NCBI GenBank assembly: GCA_000474255.1
Contig: BATO01000025.1
Location: 1 to 64,000, forward strand
Length of the DNA: 64,000 bases
Reading direction: 5' to 3'
Origin: Aquipseudomonas alcaligenes MRY13-0052
Lineage (GTDB): Bacteria > Pseudomonadota > Gammaproteobacteria > Pseudomonadales > Pseudomonadaceae
Shown here: piece by piece, positions 38,311 to 46,599 of the stretch
Layout: every line of letters begins with the position of its first letter
How positions within the stretch are numbered: the stretch's first letter is position 1
Made by a program: the position numbers and the translations under genes
Notes under the pieces: generated by a model
What the model was told of the DNA's origin: nothing
What the model saw: the letters and a program-made list of their open reading frames with translations, nothing else
Databases searched by the model: none

Positions 38311-39417
38311 ATGCCCCTCATTCCCCTGTCCCTCGCCCGCCACCTGGCGCCCGGCCTGAAGCCCCTGCGGGCGCTCGCCGAGCGTGCCTGGCTGCGTGAA
38401 GCCGAGGTCGATTTCTTTCTCGCCGCGCTGCACCCGCTGTTGCGCCTGAACCGTGTCTTCGCCCGGCTGGAGGCGCGCCAATGGGTCGCGGACGACATGC
38501 TGGCGTTGACCTTTCGCGTCAACGGCAACGCTCGGGGCTGGCGCCCCGGTCAGCATGTGCAACTGCACCAGACCCTCGATGGCGTACGCCTGGGGCGCAG
38601 CTACAGCCTGACCGCCGTGCACGGCGATGGCCGCGTGGAGCTGGCGATCAAGCGCCAGCCCGGCGGGCGCCTGTCCAACCGCCTGGTGGATTTCCTCGAG
38701 ATCGGCACGCTGGTGGAGATGGGCCAGGCCGATGGCGAACTGCACTGGCCGCAGGGGGCTGCCGGCGTGTTGCTGCTGGCCGCCGGCAGCGGCATCACGC
38801 CGGTGCTGGGCATGCTGCGCGAGGCACTGGCCCAGGGCTTCACCGCGCCGGTGACCTTGCTGCACTACGTGCGCCAGCGCGGCCAGCGGGCCTTCGCCGA
38901 TGAGCTGCAGGCGTTGGCGCGGCGCTACCCGAACTTCACTGTGCGCTGGTCCATCAGTGGTGAAGCGCCGGTTGCCGATGAGCTGACCGGGCGCTTTCAG
39001 GTCGATCATGTGCGGCACAGCGTCGCCAGCGACTTGTTGGCCTGCGGGCCCCATGGTTTCGTCTCCCTGGTACGCCAGTGGTGGCAGGCCGAAACGCGCC
39101 AAGGCAGCGTGCAGCTGGAGGCCTTCAGTGCCGCGCCGGTGAACACGGCGGAGCCCGCGCGCCAGGTGCGCCTGGGCTTCGCCCGCGCCCGCAGCGAGAT
39201 GCAGGGCGACAGCCGCTACAACCTGCTGGAACAGGCCGAGGCCCATGGCCTGCGCCCGGCCCACGGTTGCCGCCAGGGCGTGTGCACCGCCTGCACCTGC
39301 CAACTGGTCAGCGGCACGGTGCGCGACTTGCGCACCGGCGCGCTGTTCGCCGAACCGGGCCAGCCCATTCGCCTGTGCGTCAGCGCGCCCCACAGCGACC
39401 TGGTGATCGACCTCTGA
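38311..39417 (+). CDS. desC: Ferredoxin-NADP reductase-type oxidoreductase, electron donor to DesB
   Basis: A 368-residue fusion of an FAD/NAD(P)H reductase (FAD motif RSYSL at 97-101; nucleotide motif AAGSGITPVLGMLRE from 157) and a C-terminal plant-type 2Fe-2S domain with ligands Cys320, Cys325, Cys328 and Cys356. It passes electrons from NADPH to the desaturase. ATG 38311 lies just after the operator; the ribosome binding site is weak. Confidence 0.9.
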   Translation: MPLIPLSLARHLAPGLKPLRALAERAWLREAEVDFFLAALHPLLRLNRVFARLEARQWVADDMLALTFRVNGNARGWRPGQHVQLHQTLDGVRLGRSYSLTAVHGDGRVELAIKRQPGGRLSNRLVDFLEIGTLVEMGQADGELHWPQGAAGVLLLAAGSGITPVLGMLREALAQGFTAPVTLLHYVRQRGQRAFADELQALARRYPNFTVRWSISGEAPVADELTGRFQVDHVRHSVASDLLACGPHGFVSLVRQWWQAETRQGSVQLEAFSAAPVNTAEPARQVRLGFARARSEMQGDSRYNLLEQAEAHGLRPAHGCRQGVCTACTCQLVSGTVRDLRTGALFAEPGQPIRLCVSAPHSDLVIDL

Positions 39418-39458
39418 ACCGGCGCGACGCCGACAACGCCTCAACGAGCGAGAACGAC

Positions 39459-40538
39459 ATGCGTATCGACCGAGAATTGGGCCCCGCAGAGCTGCAGGCC
39501 TTCGCTGCCGAGCTGGACGCCTTGCGCCAGCGCACCCTGGACGACCTGGGCGAGGCGGACGCCCGCTACATCCGCCGCATCCGTGCCGTGACCCGCGCCT
39601 GTTGCTGGGCCGGCCGGCTGCTGTTGCTGCTCGGCTGGTTCCCGCCCACCTGGCTGCTGGGCAGCGCCCTGCTGGGGCTGGGCAAGATCCTCGAGAACAT
39701 GGAACTGGGCCACAACGTGATGCACGGCCAGTACGACTGGATGAACGACCCGGAATTCTCCGGGCAGCGCTACGAGTGGGACATCGTCGGGCCGGGGGAT
39801 TTCTGGCGGCACACCCACAACCACATCCATCACACCTACACCAATGTGCTGGGCCGCGACGACGATGTCGGCTATGGCCTGGTGCGGCTGTTCCCCGAGC
39901 AGCGCTGGAAGCCCTTCTACCGCTGGCAGCCGCTGTGGGTGACCTTGCAGGCGCTGCTGTTCCAGTTCTCCGTGGCGGTGCAGCACCTGCGCCTGGACCA
40001 GTACTTCAAGGGCCGCATGAGCCGCGATGAGCTGCGGCCGCGCCTGCGCCAGTTCAATGCCAAGGTGCTGCGCCAACTGGTCAAGGACTACCTGTTCTTC
40101 CCCCTGGTCGCGCTGGCGCTGGGTGCCAATGCCTGGGCGGTGGTGGCGGGCAATGCCCTGGCCAACCTGATCCGCAACCTGTGGACCTTCACCGTGATCT
40201 TCTGCGGCCACTTCACCGAGCAGGCCGTGGTGTTCCCCCCCGAGGTGCTGGAAGGCGAGACCCGGGGCCAGTGGTACCTGCGCCAGCTGCGCGGCTCCAG
40301 CAACCTCGCCGGTGGGCCGCTGCTGCATATCCTCACCGGCAATCTCAGCCACCAGATCGAGCACCACCTGTTCCCCGACCTGCCGGCGCGTCGCTATGCC
40401 GCCCTGTCGCGGGAGGTGAGGGAGATAGCCCGGCGTTACGGCCAGGTCTACAACAGCGGCCGGCTCTCGGTGCAGTTCGCCACCGTGCTCAAGCGCATCT
40501 GGATCTACCGTTCGCCACCGGCCGCCGTCCCGGCCTGA
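39459..40538 (+). CDS. desB: Acyl-CoA delta-9 fatty acid desaturase
   Basis: A 359-residue membrane di-iron desaturase with the three histidine boxes HNVMH (85-89), HTHNHIHH (118-125) and HQIEHH (298-303), and hydrophobic segments around 50-75 and 210-250. It introduces a cis double bond into saturated acyl-CoA derived from exogenous fatty acid. It lies 41 bases after desC in the same operon. A terminator follows. Confidence 0.92.
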   Translation: MRIDRELGPAELQAFAAELDALRQRTLDDLGEADARYIRRIRAVTRACCWAGRLLLLLGWFPPTWLLGSALLGLGKILENMELGHNVMHGQYDWMNDPEFSGQRYEWDIVGPGDFWRHTHNHIHHTYTNVLGRDDDVGYGLVRLFPEQRWKPFYRWQPLWVTLQALLFQFSVAVQHLRLDQYFKGRMSRDELRPRLRQFNAKVLRQLVKDYLFFPLVALALGANAWAVVAGNALANLIRNLWTFTVIFCGHFTEQAVVFPPEVLEGETRGQWYLRQLRGSSNLAGGPLLHILTGNLSHQIEHHLFPDLPARRYAALSREVREIARRYGQVYNSGRLSVQFATVLKRIWIYRSPPAAVPA

Positions 40539-40550
40539 CCCTAGAAATGC

Positions 40551-40576
40551 GAAAGCCCGGCGTGTGCCGGGCTTTC
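40551..40576. terminator. Bidirectional intrinsic terminator between desB and the repeat-protein gene
   Basis: An 11-bp perfect stem GAAAGCCCGGC / GCCGGGCTTTC with a GTGT loop, 12 bases after desB. It also lies 62 bases beyond the stop of the convergent repeat-protein gene. Confidence 0.9.
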
Positions 40577-40638
40577 AGTCTGTGGAGGAGTGCCGATCGG
40601 GCGGTGTGCTGGTTTTCGCCTCAGTGAGCGAACCCACT

Positions 40639-41127
40639 TCAAACGGCGCGGAAGCCAGGGGTACGGTCGGAACCGCCTTCAGCGACGCGGAAACCCGGGG
40701 TGCGATCGGAACCGTCTTCGGCAACACGGAAGCCAGGGGTGCGGTCAGCACCGTCTTCAGCGACACGGAAGCCGGGGGTACGGTCAGCGCCATCTTCGGC
40801 AACACGGAAGCCCGGGGTACGGTCAGCGCCGTCTTCAGCGACACGGAAGCCCGGGGTGCGGTCAGCGCCGTCTTCGGCAACGCGGAAGCCGGGAGTACGT
40901 TCGGCGCCACCTTCGGCGACACGGTTCAGGGTGCGTTCGGCACCGCCTTCGGCAACGCGCAGGCCGGGGGTGCGATCGGAGCCGTTTTCGGCAACCGGCT
41001 CGACGACCTGGATGAAGCCGCTGTTGTCGCGGGATTCGCCCAGAACCGGTTGCGGCTCGGAGGGCAGGGCAAAGGCGGTGGCGGAAAGGCTGGTCAGGAA
41101 CAGGGCGGCAATGGCATGGGCTTTCAT
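40639..41127 (-). CDS. Exported 13-residue-repeat protein, copy A
   Basis: A 162-residue protein with a signal peptide (about 20 residues, ending SATAFA) and, from residue 44, nine tandem units of consensus RVAE(D/G)G(A/S)(D/E)RTPGF. Four central units are identical. Units are 13 residues (39 bp); one is 12. The lead-in (PSEPQPVLGESRDNSG) is non-repetitive. The repeats mix acidic and arginine residues and contain no cysteine. GAGGAG precedes the ATG by 9 bases. Short pseudomonad proteins with similar VAEGGSDR motifs are sometimes labelled phage infection protein, from memory; I would not assign that function. Confidence 0.8.
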   Translation of the reverse strand: MKAHAIAALFLTSLSATAFALPSEPQPVLGESRDNSGFIQVVEPVAENGSDRTPGLRVAEGGAERTLNRVAEGGAERTPGFRVAEDGADRTPGFRVAEDGADRTPGFRVAEDGADRTPGFRVAEDGADRTPGFRVAEDGSDRTPGFRVAEGGSDRTPGFRAV

Positions 41128-41242
41128 GATCTGTGGCTCCTCATGGGGGGCTGGTAAGTGACTACGGAGCCAATGTTACGGAGCCCCCGGAAAGGCCAGA
41201 AGTGAAGGCGGGCGATAGTGAGCATCGATCTCTTTAATGGTT

Positions 41243-41259
41243 GAATTTTCCATTCAAGA
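41243..41259. promoter_or_regulatory. Palindrome TTGAATTTTCCATTCAA upstream of copy A
   Basis: Inverted repeat TTGAAT / ATTCAA (6-bp arms, 5-base centre), about 115 bases upstream of the copy A start codon. A possible operator. Confidence 0.35.
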
Positions 41260-41496
41260 TCAATGGGTTGAAGGTGTTTTTGGCGCTTCTTCGCAGGCCT
41301 GGAACAGGCTTTGCGGGCTTCTTATCGATGGCGGTGATGCGGGCCGTGGCAGTCGGTGAGCGATGGAGGCGCGCGTGTCGGGTTGCACCCGACCTACAGG
41401 TTCCGGCTACCGATGATGGGGGCGTAGGGCGGGTGAAACCCGCGTGTGTATCAGGGCAGGGTGTGCCAGGTTGGCGGCGGGGGAATGGCGGGCAAT

Positions 41497-41522
41497 AAAA
41501 AGCCCGGCCGGTGCCGGGCTTT
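41497..41522 (-). terminator. Intrinsic terminator of repeat-protein copy B
   Basis: Stem AAGCCCGGC / GCCGGGCTT with CGGT loop. On the minus strand the stem is followed by TTTTATT, 27 bases after the stop of copy B. Confidence 0.85.
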
Positions 41523-41548
41523 GACTGCAGGGTGAAGCAGGGGTGCTG

Positions 41549-42067
41549 TCAGACCACGCCGTGGGCTTGCAGCAGACGGTCAGAGCCACCTTCGGCAACA
41601 CGGTTCAGGGTGCGTTCGGCACCGCCTTCAGCGACACGGAAAGCCGGGGTACGTTCGGCACCGCCTTCAGCAACGCGGAAGCCAGGGGTGCGTTCAGCGC
41701 CGCCTTCGGCGACACGGAAGCCAGGGGTACGTTCGGCACCGCCTTCAGCAACGCGGAAGCCAGGGGTACGTTCGGCGCCACCTTCGGCGACACGGAAGCC
41801 AGGGGTGCGTTCAGCGCCGCCTTCAGCGACACGGAAGCCAGGGGTACGTTCAGCGCCGCCTTCAGCGACACGGAAGCCAGGAGTACGTTCGGCGCCACCT
41901 TCGGCAACACGGTTCAGGGTGCGCTCTGCACCGCCCTCGGCGACGCGGTCGATGACCATGTAGGCGCCTTCGCCTTCAGCGACCAGCGGATAGGAAACAG
42001 CGGATTGGACGACCGGGATGGCGAACAGGCCGGTGAGGAACAGGGTGGCGAGGGCTTGGGTTTTCAT
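41549..42067 (-). CDS. Exported 13-residue-repeat protein, copy B
   Basis: A 172-residue paralogue of copy A with a signal peptide of about 22 residues (ATLFLTGLFAIPVVQSA). From residue 41 it has repeats of RVAEGGAERTPGF: a 12-residue unit, six identical units, a TPAF variant, another 12-residue unit and a degenerate end RVAEGGSDRLLQAHG. The repeats are more uniform than in copy A, which suggests recent expansion or homogenisation. AGGAGATACCGAC precedes the ATG. The function is unknown. Confidence 0.8.
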   Translation of the reverse strand: MKTQALATLFLTGLFAIPVVQSAVSYPLVAEGEGAYMVIDRVAEGGAERTLNRVAEGGAERTPGFRVAEGGAERTPGFRVAEGGAERTPGFRVAEGGAERTPGFRVAEGGAERTPGFRVAEGGAERTPGFRVAEGGAERTPAFRVAEGGAERTLNRVAEGGSDRLLQAHGVV

Positions 42068-42179
42068 GTCGGTATCTCCTGGGTTGTGGGGGGTAGCAAG
42101 TGGCTACGGGGCCCATGTTACGGACGGCCAGGCGATTAAAAAGTGATCACTCGCGATAGTCGGCATCGACGCCGGTGAT
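42068..42179 (-). promoter_or_regulatory. Duplicated upstream region of the repeat-protein genes
   Basis: Aligns with 41128-41235. Shared blocks include a GCAAGTGGCTACGGGGCCCA-type segment, ATGTTACGGA and CGATAGT..GCATCGA. Conservation of this region along with the coding sequence indicates a gene-plus-promoter duplication. TAACAT on the minus strand could be a -10. Confidence 0.5.
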
Positions 42180-42202
42180 GATTGGAAAAGCGCTTTCGAA
42201 TC
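42180..42202. promoter_or_regulatory. Operator-like palindrome GATT-GAAA-GCGC-TTTC-AATC
   Basis: Symmetric arms GATT/AATC and GAAA/TTTC around a GCGC centre, 113 bases upstream of the copy B start and about 185 bases before the AsmA gene. It resembles LacI-family operators in form only. The remaining bases to 42386 contain nothing else recognisable. Confidence 0.35.
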
Positions 42203-42386
42203 AATCGTTTGCTTGTTTCCATGGCGCTTCCTGAGGGGGCCTTGGGCGGTTTAAGCTGCGCGCCCTGGTGAATTTCCGCCTGTATTTACCGGAGTCATCC
42301 GCCGCGTTTGCCAGTCGATAGATCAACAAGCCTCGTGTATCGAACCCGCCTCCGGGGCCCGATGCCGCCATAAGAAGGAGACGTGC

Positions 42387-44450
42387 ATGTCGCGTGGACG
42401 CAGGATCCTCGCCTGGACCACCGCCAGCCTGGTGCTGCTGTTGGCCGCGCTGGTGGTGTTCGTCGCCACCTTCGATTGGAACCGCATCAAGCCGACGCTC
42501 AATGCCCGGGTTTCCGAAACCCTGGGCCGCCCCTTCGCCATCAATGGCGACCTTAGCGTGAGGTGGCAGCGCGAGCCGGAGGAAGAGGGCCTGCGCGCCT
42601 GGGTGCCCTGGCCCCACGTGAAGGCCGAGGACCTGACCCTGGGCAACCCCGAGTGGGCCAAGGAGCAGCAGTTCGTCACCCTCGCGCGCGTGGAGGCGAG
42701 CGTGTCGCCGCTGCCGTTGCTGTGGAAGACCGTGACCATCCCGCGTATCGACCTGACCGAGCCGCGCGCCGACCTCAAGCGCCGCGCCGACGGCAGCAAC
42801 AACTGGACGTTCGATAAGCTCGCCAGCACCCCCGAGCAGGCCGACGAGAAACCCTCCGCCTGGACCTTGGACATCGGCGCCATCGGTTTCGACAAGGGCC
42901 AGGTGAAGGTGGACGACCAGCCCACGCAGACGCGCCTGGAAGTGCTGGTGGACCCGCTGGGCAAGCCGATCCCCTTCAGCGACATCGTTGGCGAGAAGGC
43001 CGCTGGCAAGGCGGCGGGGCAGGGCGACGCGCCCCAGGACTACGCCTTCGGCTGGAAGGTCAAGGGCAGCTACAAGGGCCAGGCGCTGGATGGCAGCGGC
43101 AAGATCGGCGGGCTGCTGGCGCTCAAGGACGCGCGCAAGCCCTTCCCCCTGCAGGCCGACCTGCGCATCGGCGCCACCCGCATCGCCCTGGCCGGTACCC
43201 TCACCGACCCGACGCACCTGGGCGCCCTGGACCTGCGCCTGAAGCTGGCCGGCAACAGCCTGGGCAACCTCTACCCGCTGACCGGCGTGACCCTGCCCGA
43301 TACGCCGGCCTATTCCACCGATGGCCGCCTGGTGGCGCAGCTGCAGGATCCGGCGGGCCCGCAGTTCCATTACCAGGGCTTCAACGGTGCCATTGGCGAC
43401 AGCGACATCCATGGCGACCTGCACTTCGTCGCCCGCCAGCCCCGGCCCAAGCTGTCCGGTGCGCTGACCTCCAACCAGCTGCGCTTCGCCGACCTGGCGC
43501 CGCTGATCGGTGCCGACTCCAATGCCGAGAAGAAGGAGCGCGGCGTGGCCAGCAAGCAGCCGGCGGACAAGGTGCTGCCGGTGGAGGAATTCCGCACCGA
43601 GCGCTGGCGGCAGATGGATGCCGACGTGCGTTTCACCGGCAAGCGCATCGTCCACAGCGACAAGCTGCCCTTCAATGACCTCGACACCCATGTGGTGCTC
43701 AACGACGGCAAGCTGAGCCTGGAGCCCCTGCGCTTCGGCATGGCCGGCGGCAGCCTGGATTCCACCATCCGCCTGGACGGCAGCAGCGTGCCCCTGCAGG
43801 GCAGTGCCCGGCTCAGCGCGCGGCACTTCAAGCTCAAGCAGCTGTTCCCCAGCTTCGAGCCCATGCGCACCAGCTTCGGTGAACTCAATGGTGACGCCGA
43901 TCTGGCCGGCACCGGCAACTCGGTGGCGGCCCTGCTGGGCAGCGCCAACGGTAACCTCAAGCTGCTGATCAACGACGGTGCGGTGAGCCGTGGGCTGATG
44001 GAGATCGCCGGGCTCAATGTGGGCAACTACCTGGTGGGCAAGCTGTTCGGCGACGACGAGGTGAAGATCAATTGCGCCGCTGCCGACCTCAAGCTGACCA
44101 AGGGCCTGGTGACGCCGCGGGTGTTCATCTTCGATACCGAGAATGCGCTGATCCAGATCGACGGTTCGGCCAACCTCGCCAGCGAGCGGCTGGACATGAC
44201 CGTCACCCCGGAATCCAAGGGCGTGCGCATCTTCTCCCTGCGCTCACCGCTCTACGTGCGCGGCACCTTCAAGAAGCCGGATGCAGGGGTCAAGGCGGTG
44301 CCGCTGATCGCCCGTGGCGCCGGCATGGTGGTGCTGGGCGCCGTGGTGGCCCCGGCCGCCGGGCTGCTGGCCCTGGTCGCGCCGAGCGGCGGAGGCGATG
44401 TCACCAACACCTGCACGCCGCTGCTGGAGAAGATGCGCAAGGCCAATTGA
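42387..44450 (+). CDS. AsmA family protein
   Basis: A 687-residue envelope protein with an N-terminal membrane anchor (residues 7-30) and the AsmA signature FDWNRIKPTLNARVSETLGRPFAINGDLSV, then a long beta-rich periplasmic body. The AsmA-like C-terminal region covers about 420-620. Members are linked to phospholipid transport and outer-membrane assembly. GAAGGAG precedes the ATG. It is unusual only in lying beside the repeat-protein genes. Confidence 0.9.
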   Translation: MSRGRRILAWTTASLVLLLAALVVFVATFDWNRIKPTLNARVSETLGRPFAINGDLSVRWQREPEEEGLRAWVPWPHVKAEDLTLGNPEWAKEQQFVTLARVEASVSPLPLLWKTVTIPRIDLTEPRADLKRRADGSNNWTFDKLASTPEQADEKPSAWTLDIGAIGFDKGQVKVDDQPTQTRLEVLVDPLGKPIPFSDIVGEKAAGKAAGQGDAPQDYAFGWKVKGSYKGQALDGSGKIGGLLALKDARKPFPLQADLRIGATRIALAGTLTDPTHLGALDLRLKLAGNSLGNLYPLTGVTLPDTPAYSTDGRLVAQLQDPAGPQFHYQGFNGAIGDSDIHGDLHFVARQPRPKLSGALTSNQLRFADLAPLIGADSNAEKKERGVASKQPADKVLPVEEFRTERWRQMDADVRFTGKRIVHSDKLPFNDLDTHVVLNDGKLSLEPLRFGMAGGSLDSTIRLDGSSVPLQGSARLSARHFKLKQLFPSFEPMRTSFGELNGDADLAGTGNSVAALLGSANGNLKLLINDGAVSRGLMEIAGLNVGNYLVGKLFGDDEVKINCAAADLKLTKGLVTPRVFIFDTENALIQIDGSANLASERLDMTVTPESKGVRIFSLRSPLYVRGTFKKPDAGVKAVPLIARGAGMVVLGAVVAPAAGLLALVAPSGGGDVTNTCTPLLEKMRKAN

Positions 44451-44480
44451 AGCCGCGCTCCGGTGCGGGTTGGGAATTCA

Positions 44481-44565
44481 CGTAGGTTGGCGCCGAGCGT
44501 AGCGAGGCCCAACGCGGGTTGTCTGGCATCGCTGCGTTGGGTTTCGTGCCTCTACCCAACCTGCG
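44481..44565. repeat. Repeat family A, complete inverted pair
   Basis: The 34-base unit 44481-44514 is followed after 20 bases by a partner in inversion (44535-44565, CGTTGGGTTTCG...CCCAACCTGCG), giving a REPIN-like hairpin. A family C palindrome follows near 44604. The rest of 44451-44702 has no gene. Confidence 0.8.
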
Positions 44566-44702
44566 GGAGGCGCGTGCGCGGAATAGCGGATGCTCGTGAC
44601 TCCCGGACTGAAGCCCGGGCTACCCGGTTGCGAAGTTCGTGCGCGGGCTGGCGGGGTGCCCGTGACCCGGGCCGAAGCCCGGGCGACGGGGTGGGGGAGG
44701 GG

Positions 44703-45236
44703 TTACTTCAGGTCGGCGAGGATATCGGCCATGTCGTCGGCGTGTTCTTCCTCCTGCTCGAGGATTTCTTCGAACAGGCGGCGGGTGGTCGGGTCCTTGT
44801 CGCCGAGGTACTGGATGATCTCGCGGTAGCTGTCGACGGCGATGCGCTCGGCGATCAGGTCTTCGGTGACCATCTCGCGCAGGTTTTCTCCGGCGACGTA
44901 TTGGGCATGGGAGCGGGCTTCCAGGCCGGCGGGGTTGAAGTCCGGTTCGCCACCCAGTTGCACGATGCGTTCGGCCAGGCGGTCGGCATGCTGCTGTTCC
45001 TGCTGGGCGTGTTCGAGGAATTCGCTGGCAGCGATGCTCGCCTTGAGCCCGGTGGCCATGTAGTAGTGGCGCTTGTAGCGCAGGTAGCAGACCAGCTCGG
45101 TGGCCAGCGACTCGTTGAGCAGGCGCAGCACGGTGGCGCGGTCAGCGTGGTAGCCCTCGGTCACGGCGCCGTCCAGCACGTTCTGCCGGGCGCGCTGACG
45201 CAGGGTGTTCACATCGGTCAGTTGCACATCACTCAT
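44703..45236 (-). CDS. Ferritin-like / bacterioferritin-type protein
   Basis: A 177-residue four-helix protein. Helix motifs with di-iron ligands are visible: LNESLATELVCYLRYKRH, EFLEHAQQEQQHADRLAERI, DLIAERIAVDSYREII and EEILEQEEEHADDMADIL. It probably stores iron or protects against peroxide. It corresponds to the gene called probable bacterioferritin in PAO1 (PA4880, from memory). CAAGGAG stands before the ATG. Confidence 0.9.
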   Translation of the reverse strand: MSDVQLTDVNTLRQRARQNVLDGAVTEGYHADRATVLRLLNESLATELVCYLRYKRHYYMATGLKASIAASEFLEHAQQEQQHADRLAERIVQLGGEPDFNPAGLEARSHAQYVAGENLREMVTEDLIAERIAVDSYREIIQYLGDKDPTTRRLFEEILEQEEEHADDMADILADLK

Positions 45237-45361
45237 CAGGGTTCTCCTTGGCTAATCAGGCCCGGGTGCCTGGCTCTGGCGGCCGGTGGCGTCGTGGGCC
45301 CTACCTGGGATGTGAGTGATACGCAGCGGGAAAAGTTTAGGAAATCTGCGCGGCCGGGGCG

Positions 45362-45703
45362 TCAGTCCAGGCGATCGCGTTCCACGTTCTCGCGCTGCCT
45401 GCAGGTCATGAACCCCATGTGCTGGACCCGGCCGCTGGCGCCGAAGCTGACGTGGTAGGCCTGCTGGTGGCCCTCGTGATTGAGGATGTAGTTGTTGCAG
45501 GAGCCGGGGTGCACGCTGCGCTGGACGATGGAGGAGGGGCGCCCGCCGATGGCCTGTACCTGCTCCTTGGTCATACCTTCTTCCACCTGCCGCACCAGGG
45601 GTTCGTTGCGGTAGGTGATGTAGTCGGTGGGGTTCTCGATCTTGCTGGCGCAACCGGACACCGAGCCCAGAGCGGCCGCGAGCAGGAGCGCGCGCTTGAA
45701 CAT
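45362..45703 (-). CDS. osmE: Osmotically inducible lipoprotein OsmE, copy 1
   Basis: A 113-residue lipoprotein (lipobox VSGC, Cys18) with a BamE/SmpA-like fold: ENPTDYITYRNEPLVRQVEEGMTKEQVQAIGG, then SVHPGSCNNYIL and FMTCRQRE. It is expected to be produced under osmotic or stationary-phase stress. A paralogue lies 153 bases away on the same strand. Confidence 0.88.
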   Translation of the reverse strand: MFKRALLLAAALGSVSGCASKIENPTDYITYRNEPLVRQVEEGMTKEQVQAIGGRPSSIVQRSVHPGSCNNYILNHEGHQQAYHVSFGASGRVQHMGFMTCRQRENVERDRLD

Positions 45704-45856
45704 GCTGATGGTCCTCGATGATCCGCTGTAAATAACAGCGCTTGGACATCAACGAGGCTCGCCGGTTCGCTATTTATTTGCGCCGGGGCTGTGCGTGGGT
45801 TGGCAATTCTGGCATTTGGCCACTGCGGCGCCCGGTGATCCGGGCGCCGCAACGGA

Positions 45857-46201
45857 TCAGATCTTCGCCGCCTCGGCTTCATGTTTCTGCCATTGCTCGC
45901 AGGTCATGAAACCCTTGCTGTCGACCTGGCCGGCATCGCTGAAGCTGACGTAGTAGGGCTGCTGGTGGCCCTCCTTGTTCAGCACGTAGTTGTTGCAGGT
46001 GCCGGGGTGCACGGTGCGCTGGATTTCAGTGGAAGGCGGGCCGCCGATGGTCAGCACCTGGTCCTTGGTCATGCCGTCCTCGACCTTTTCCACCAGGGGT
46101 TCATGGCGGTAGGTGACGTAGTCGGTGGGGTTCTCGAACTTGGTGCTGCAACCGGCTACCGATGCCAGCACGAACACTGCCGCGAGCGTTTCCTTGTACA
46201 T
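45857..46201 (-). CDS. OsmE-family lipoprotein, copy 2
   Basis: A 114-residue protein with lipobox VAGC (Cys18), alignable along its length with the neighbouring OsmE: ENPTDYVTYRHEPLVEKVEDGMTKDQVLTIGG, TVHPGTCNNYVL, FMTCEQWQ. The C-terminus differs (AKI end, more acidic). GAGGAA precedes ATG 46201; an in-frame extension to 46312 is rejected. This is an old tandem duplication: about two thirds of residues look identical by eye. Confidence 0.87.
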   Translation of the reverse strand: MYKETLAAVFVLASVAGCSTKFENPTDYVTYRHEPLVEKVEDGMTKDQVLTIGGPPSTEIQRTVHPGTCNNYVLNKEGHQQPYYVSFSDAGQVDSKGFMTCEQWQKHEAEAAKI

Positions 46202-46289
46202 GGTGGTTTTCCTCGTAGTGGCCGTTGAAGCCGTCACGACTTCTGAGTGGCGAATGGCCAGACGAGTTCGAAGAATTTGTCGCCCCCGG

Positions 46290-46499
46290 CTACTGGGCGG
46301 CCTTCTCGGCATCCCGCAGGCGCTGCTGGTTGACGGCGTTGGCCTGGTCGATCTGCTGCTTGAGCTGGTCTATCTGCTGCTGGGCCTGCTGCGCCTGCTC
46401 GGCTTGCAGCTTGGCCTGGGCCGCACCGGTGGCGGCGGTTTCGCCGAGGCCGCAGCCGGCGAGCAGGAGTAAGGGGAGGCAGGTCAGCAGGCGTTTCAT
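46290..46499 (-). CDS. Small coiled-coil lipoprotein
   Basis: 69 residues: signal peptide with lipobox LLAGC (Cys16), then an alanine/glutamine-rich helix (AKLQAEQAQQAQQQIDQLKQ and following) that should form a coiled coil, as in Lpp-like or TolA-stem-like small lipoproteins. GGAG lies before ATG 46499. The function is unknown. A longer frame through 46805 is a shadow of the Hsp70 gene. Confidence 0.75.
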   Translation of the reverse strand: MKRLLTCLPLLLLAGCGLGETAATGAAQAKLQAEQAQQAQQQIDQLKQQIDQANAVNQQRLRDAEKAAQ

Positions 46500-46599
46500 G
46501 GCGGGGCTCCGCAGGTGGGCGATGCCGGCGAAGGTAATCCAGCGGCGGGGTCGCCGCCAGGGGCGCCGCACGAACGTCGTGGGGCGCCCGACGCCCGGC

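Larger units (their letters stand above)
41128..41548. other. Gap between the two repeat-protein genes
   Basis: A 421-base stretch without a gene. Its left 110 bases are the upstream region of copy A and are related to 42068-42175 (upstream of copy B). Its right end holds a terminator for copy B at 41497. Between them lies ordinary sequence with a TTGAATTTTCCATTCAA palindrome at about 41243. Confidence 0.6.

Noticed and set aside
40639-42067. CRISPR array or other spacer-repeat locus at the 39-bp repeats
   Set aside because: The repeats are directly tandem with no unique spacers, keep an open frame with a signal peptide and ribosome binding site, and have no cas genes nearby.
40564-42139. 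Plus-strand frames through the two 39-bp repeat arrays
   Set aside because: A repeat length divisible by three leaves several frames open on both strands. Only the minus-strand frames have signal peptides, Shine-Dalgarno sequences and terminators in the right places.
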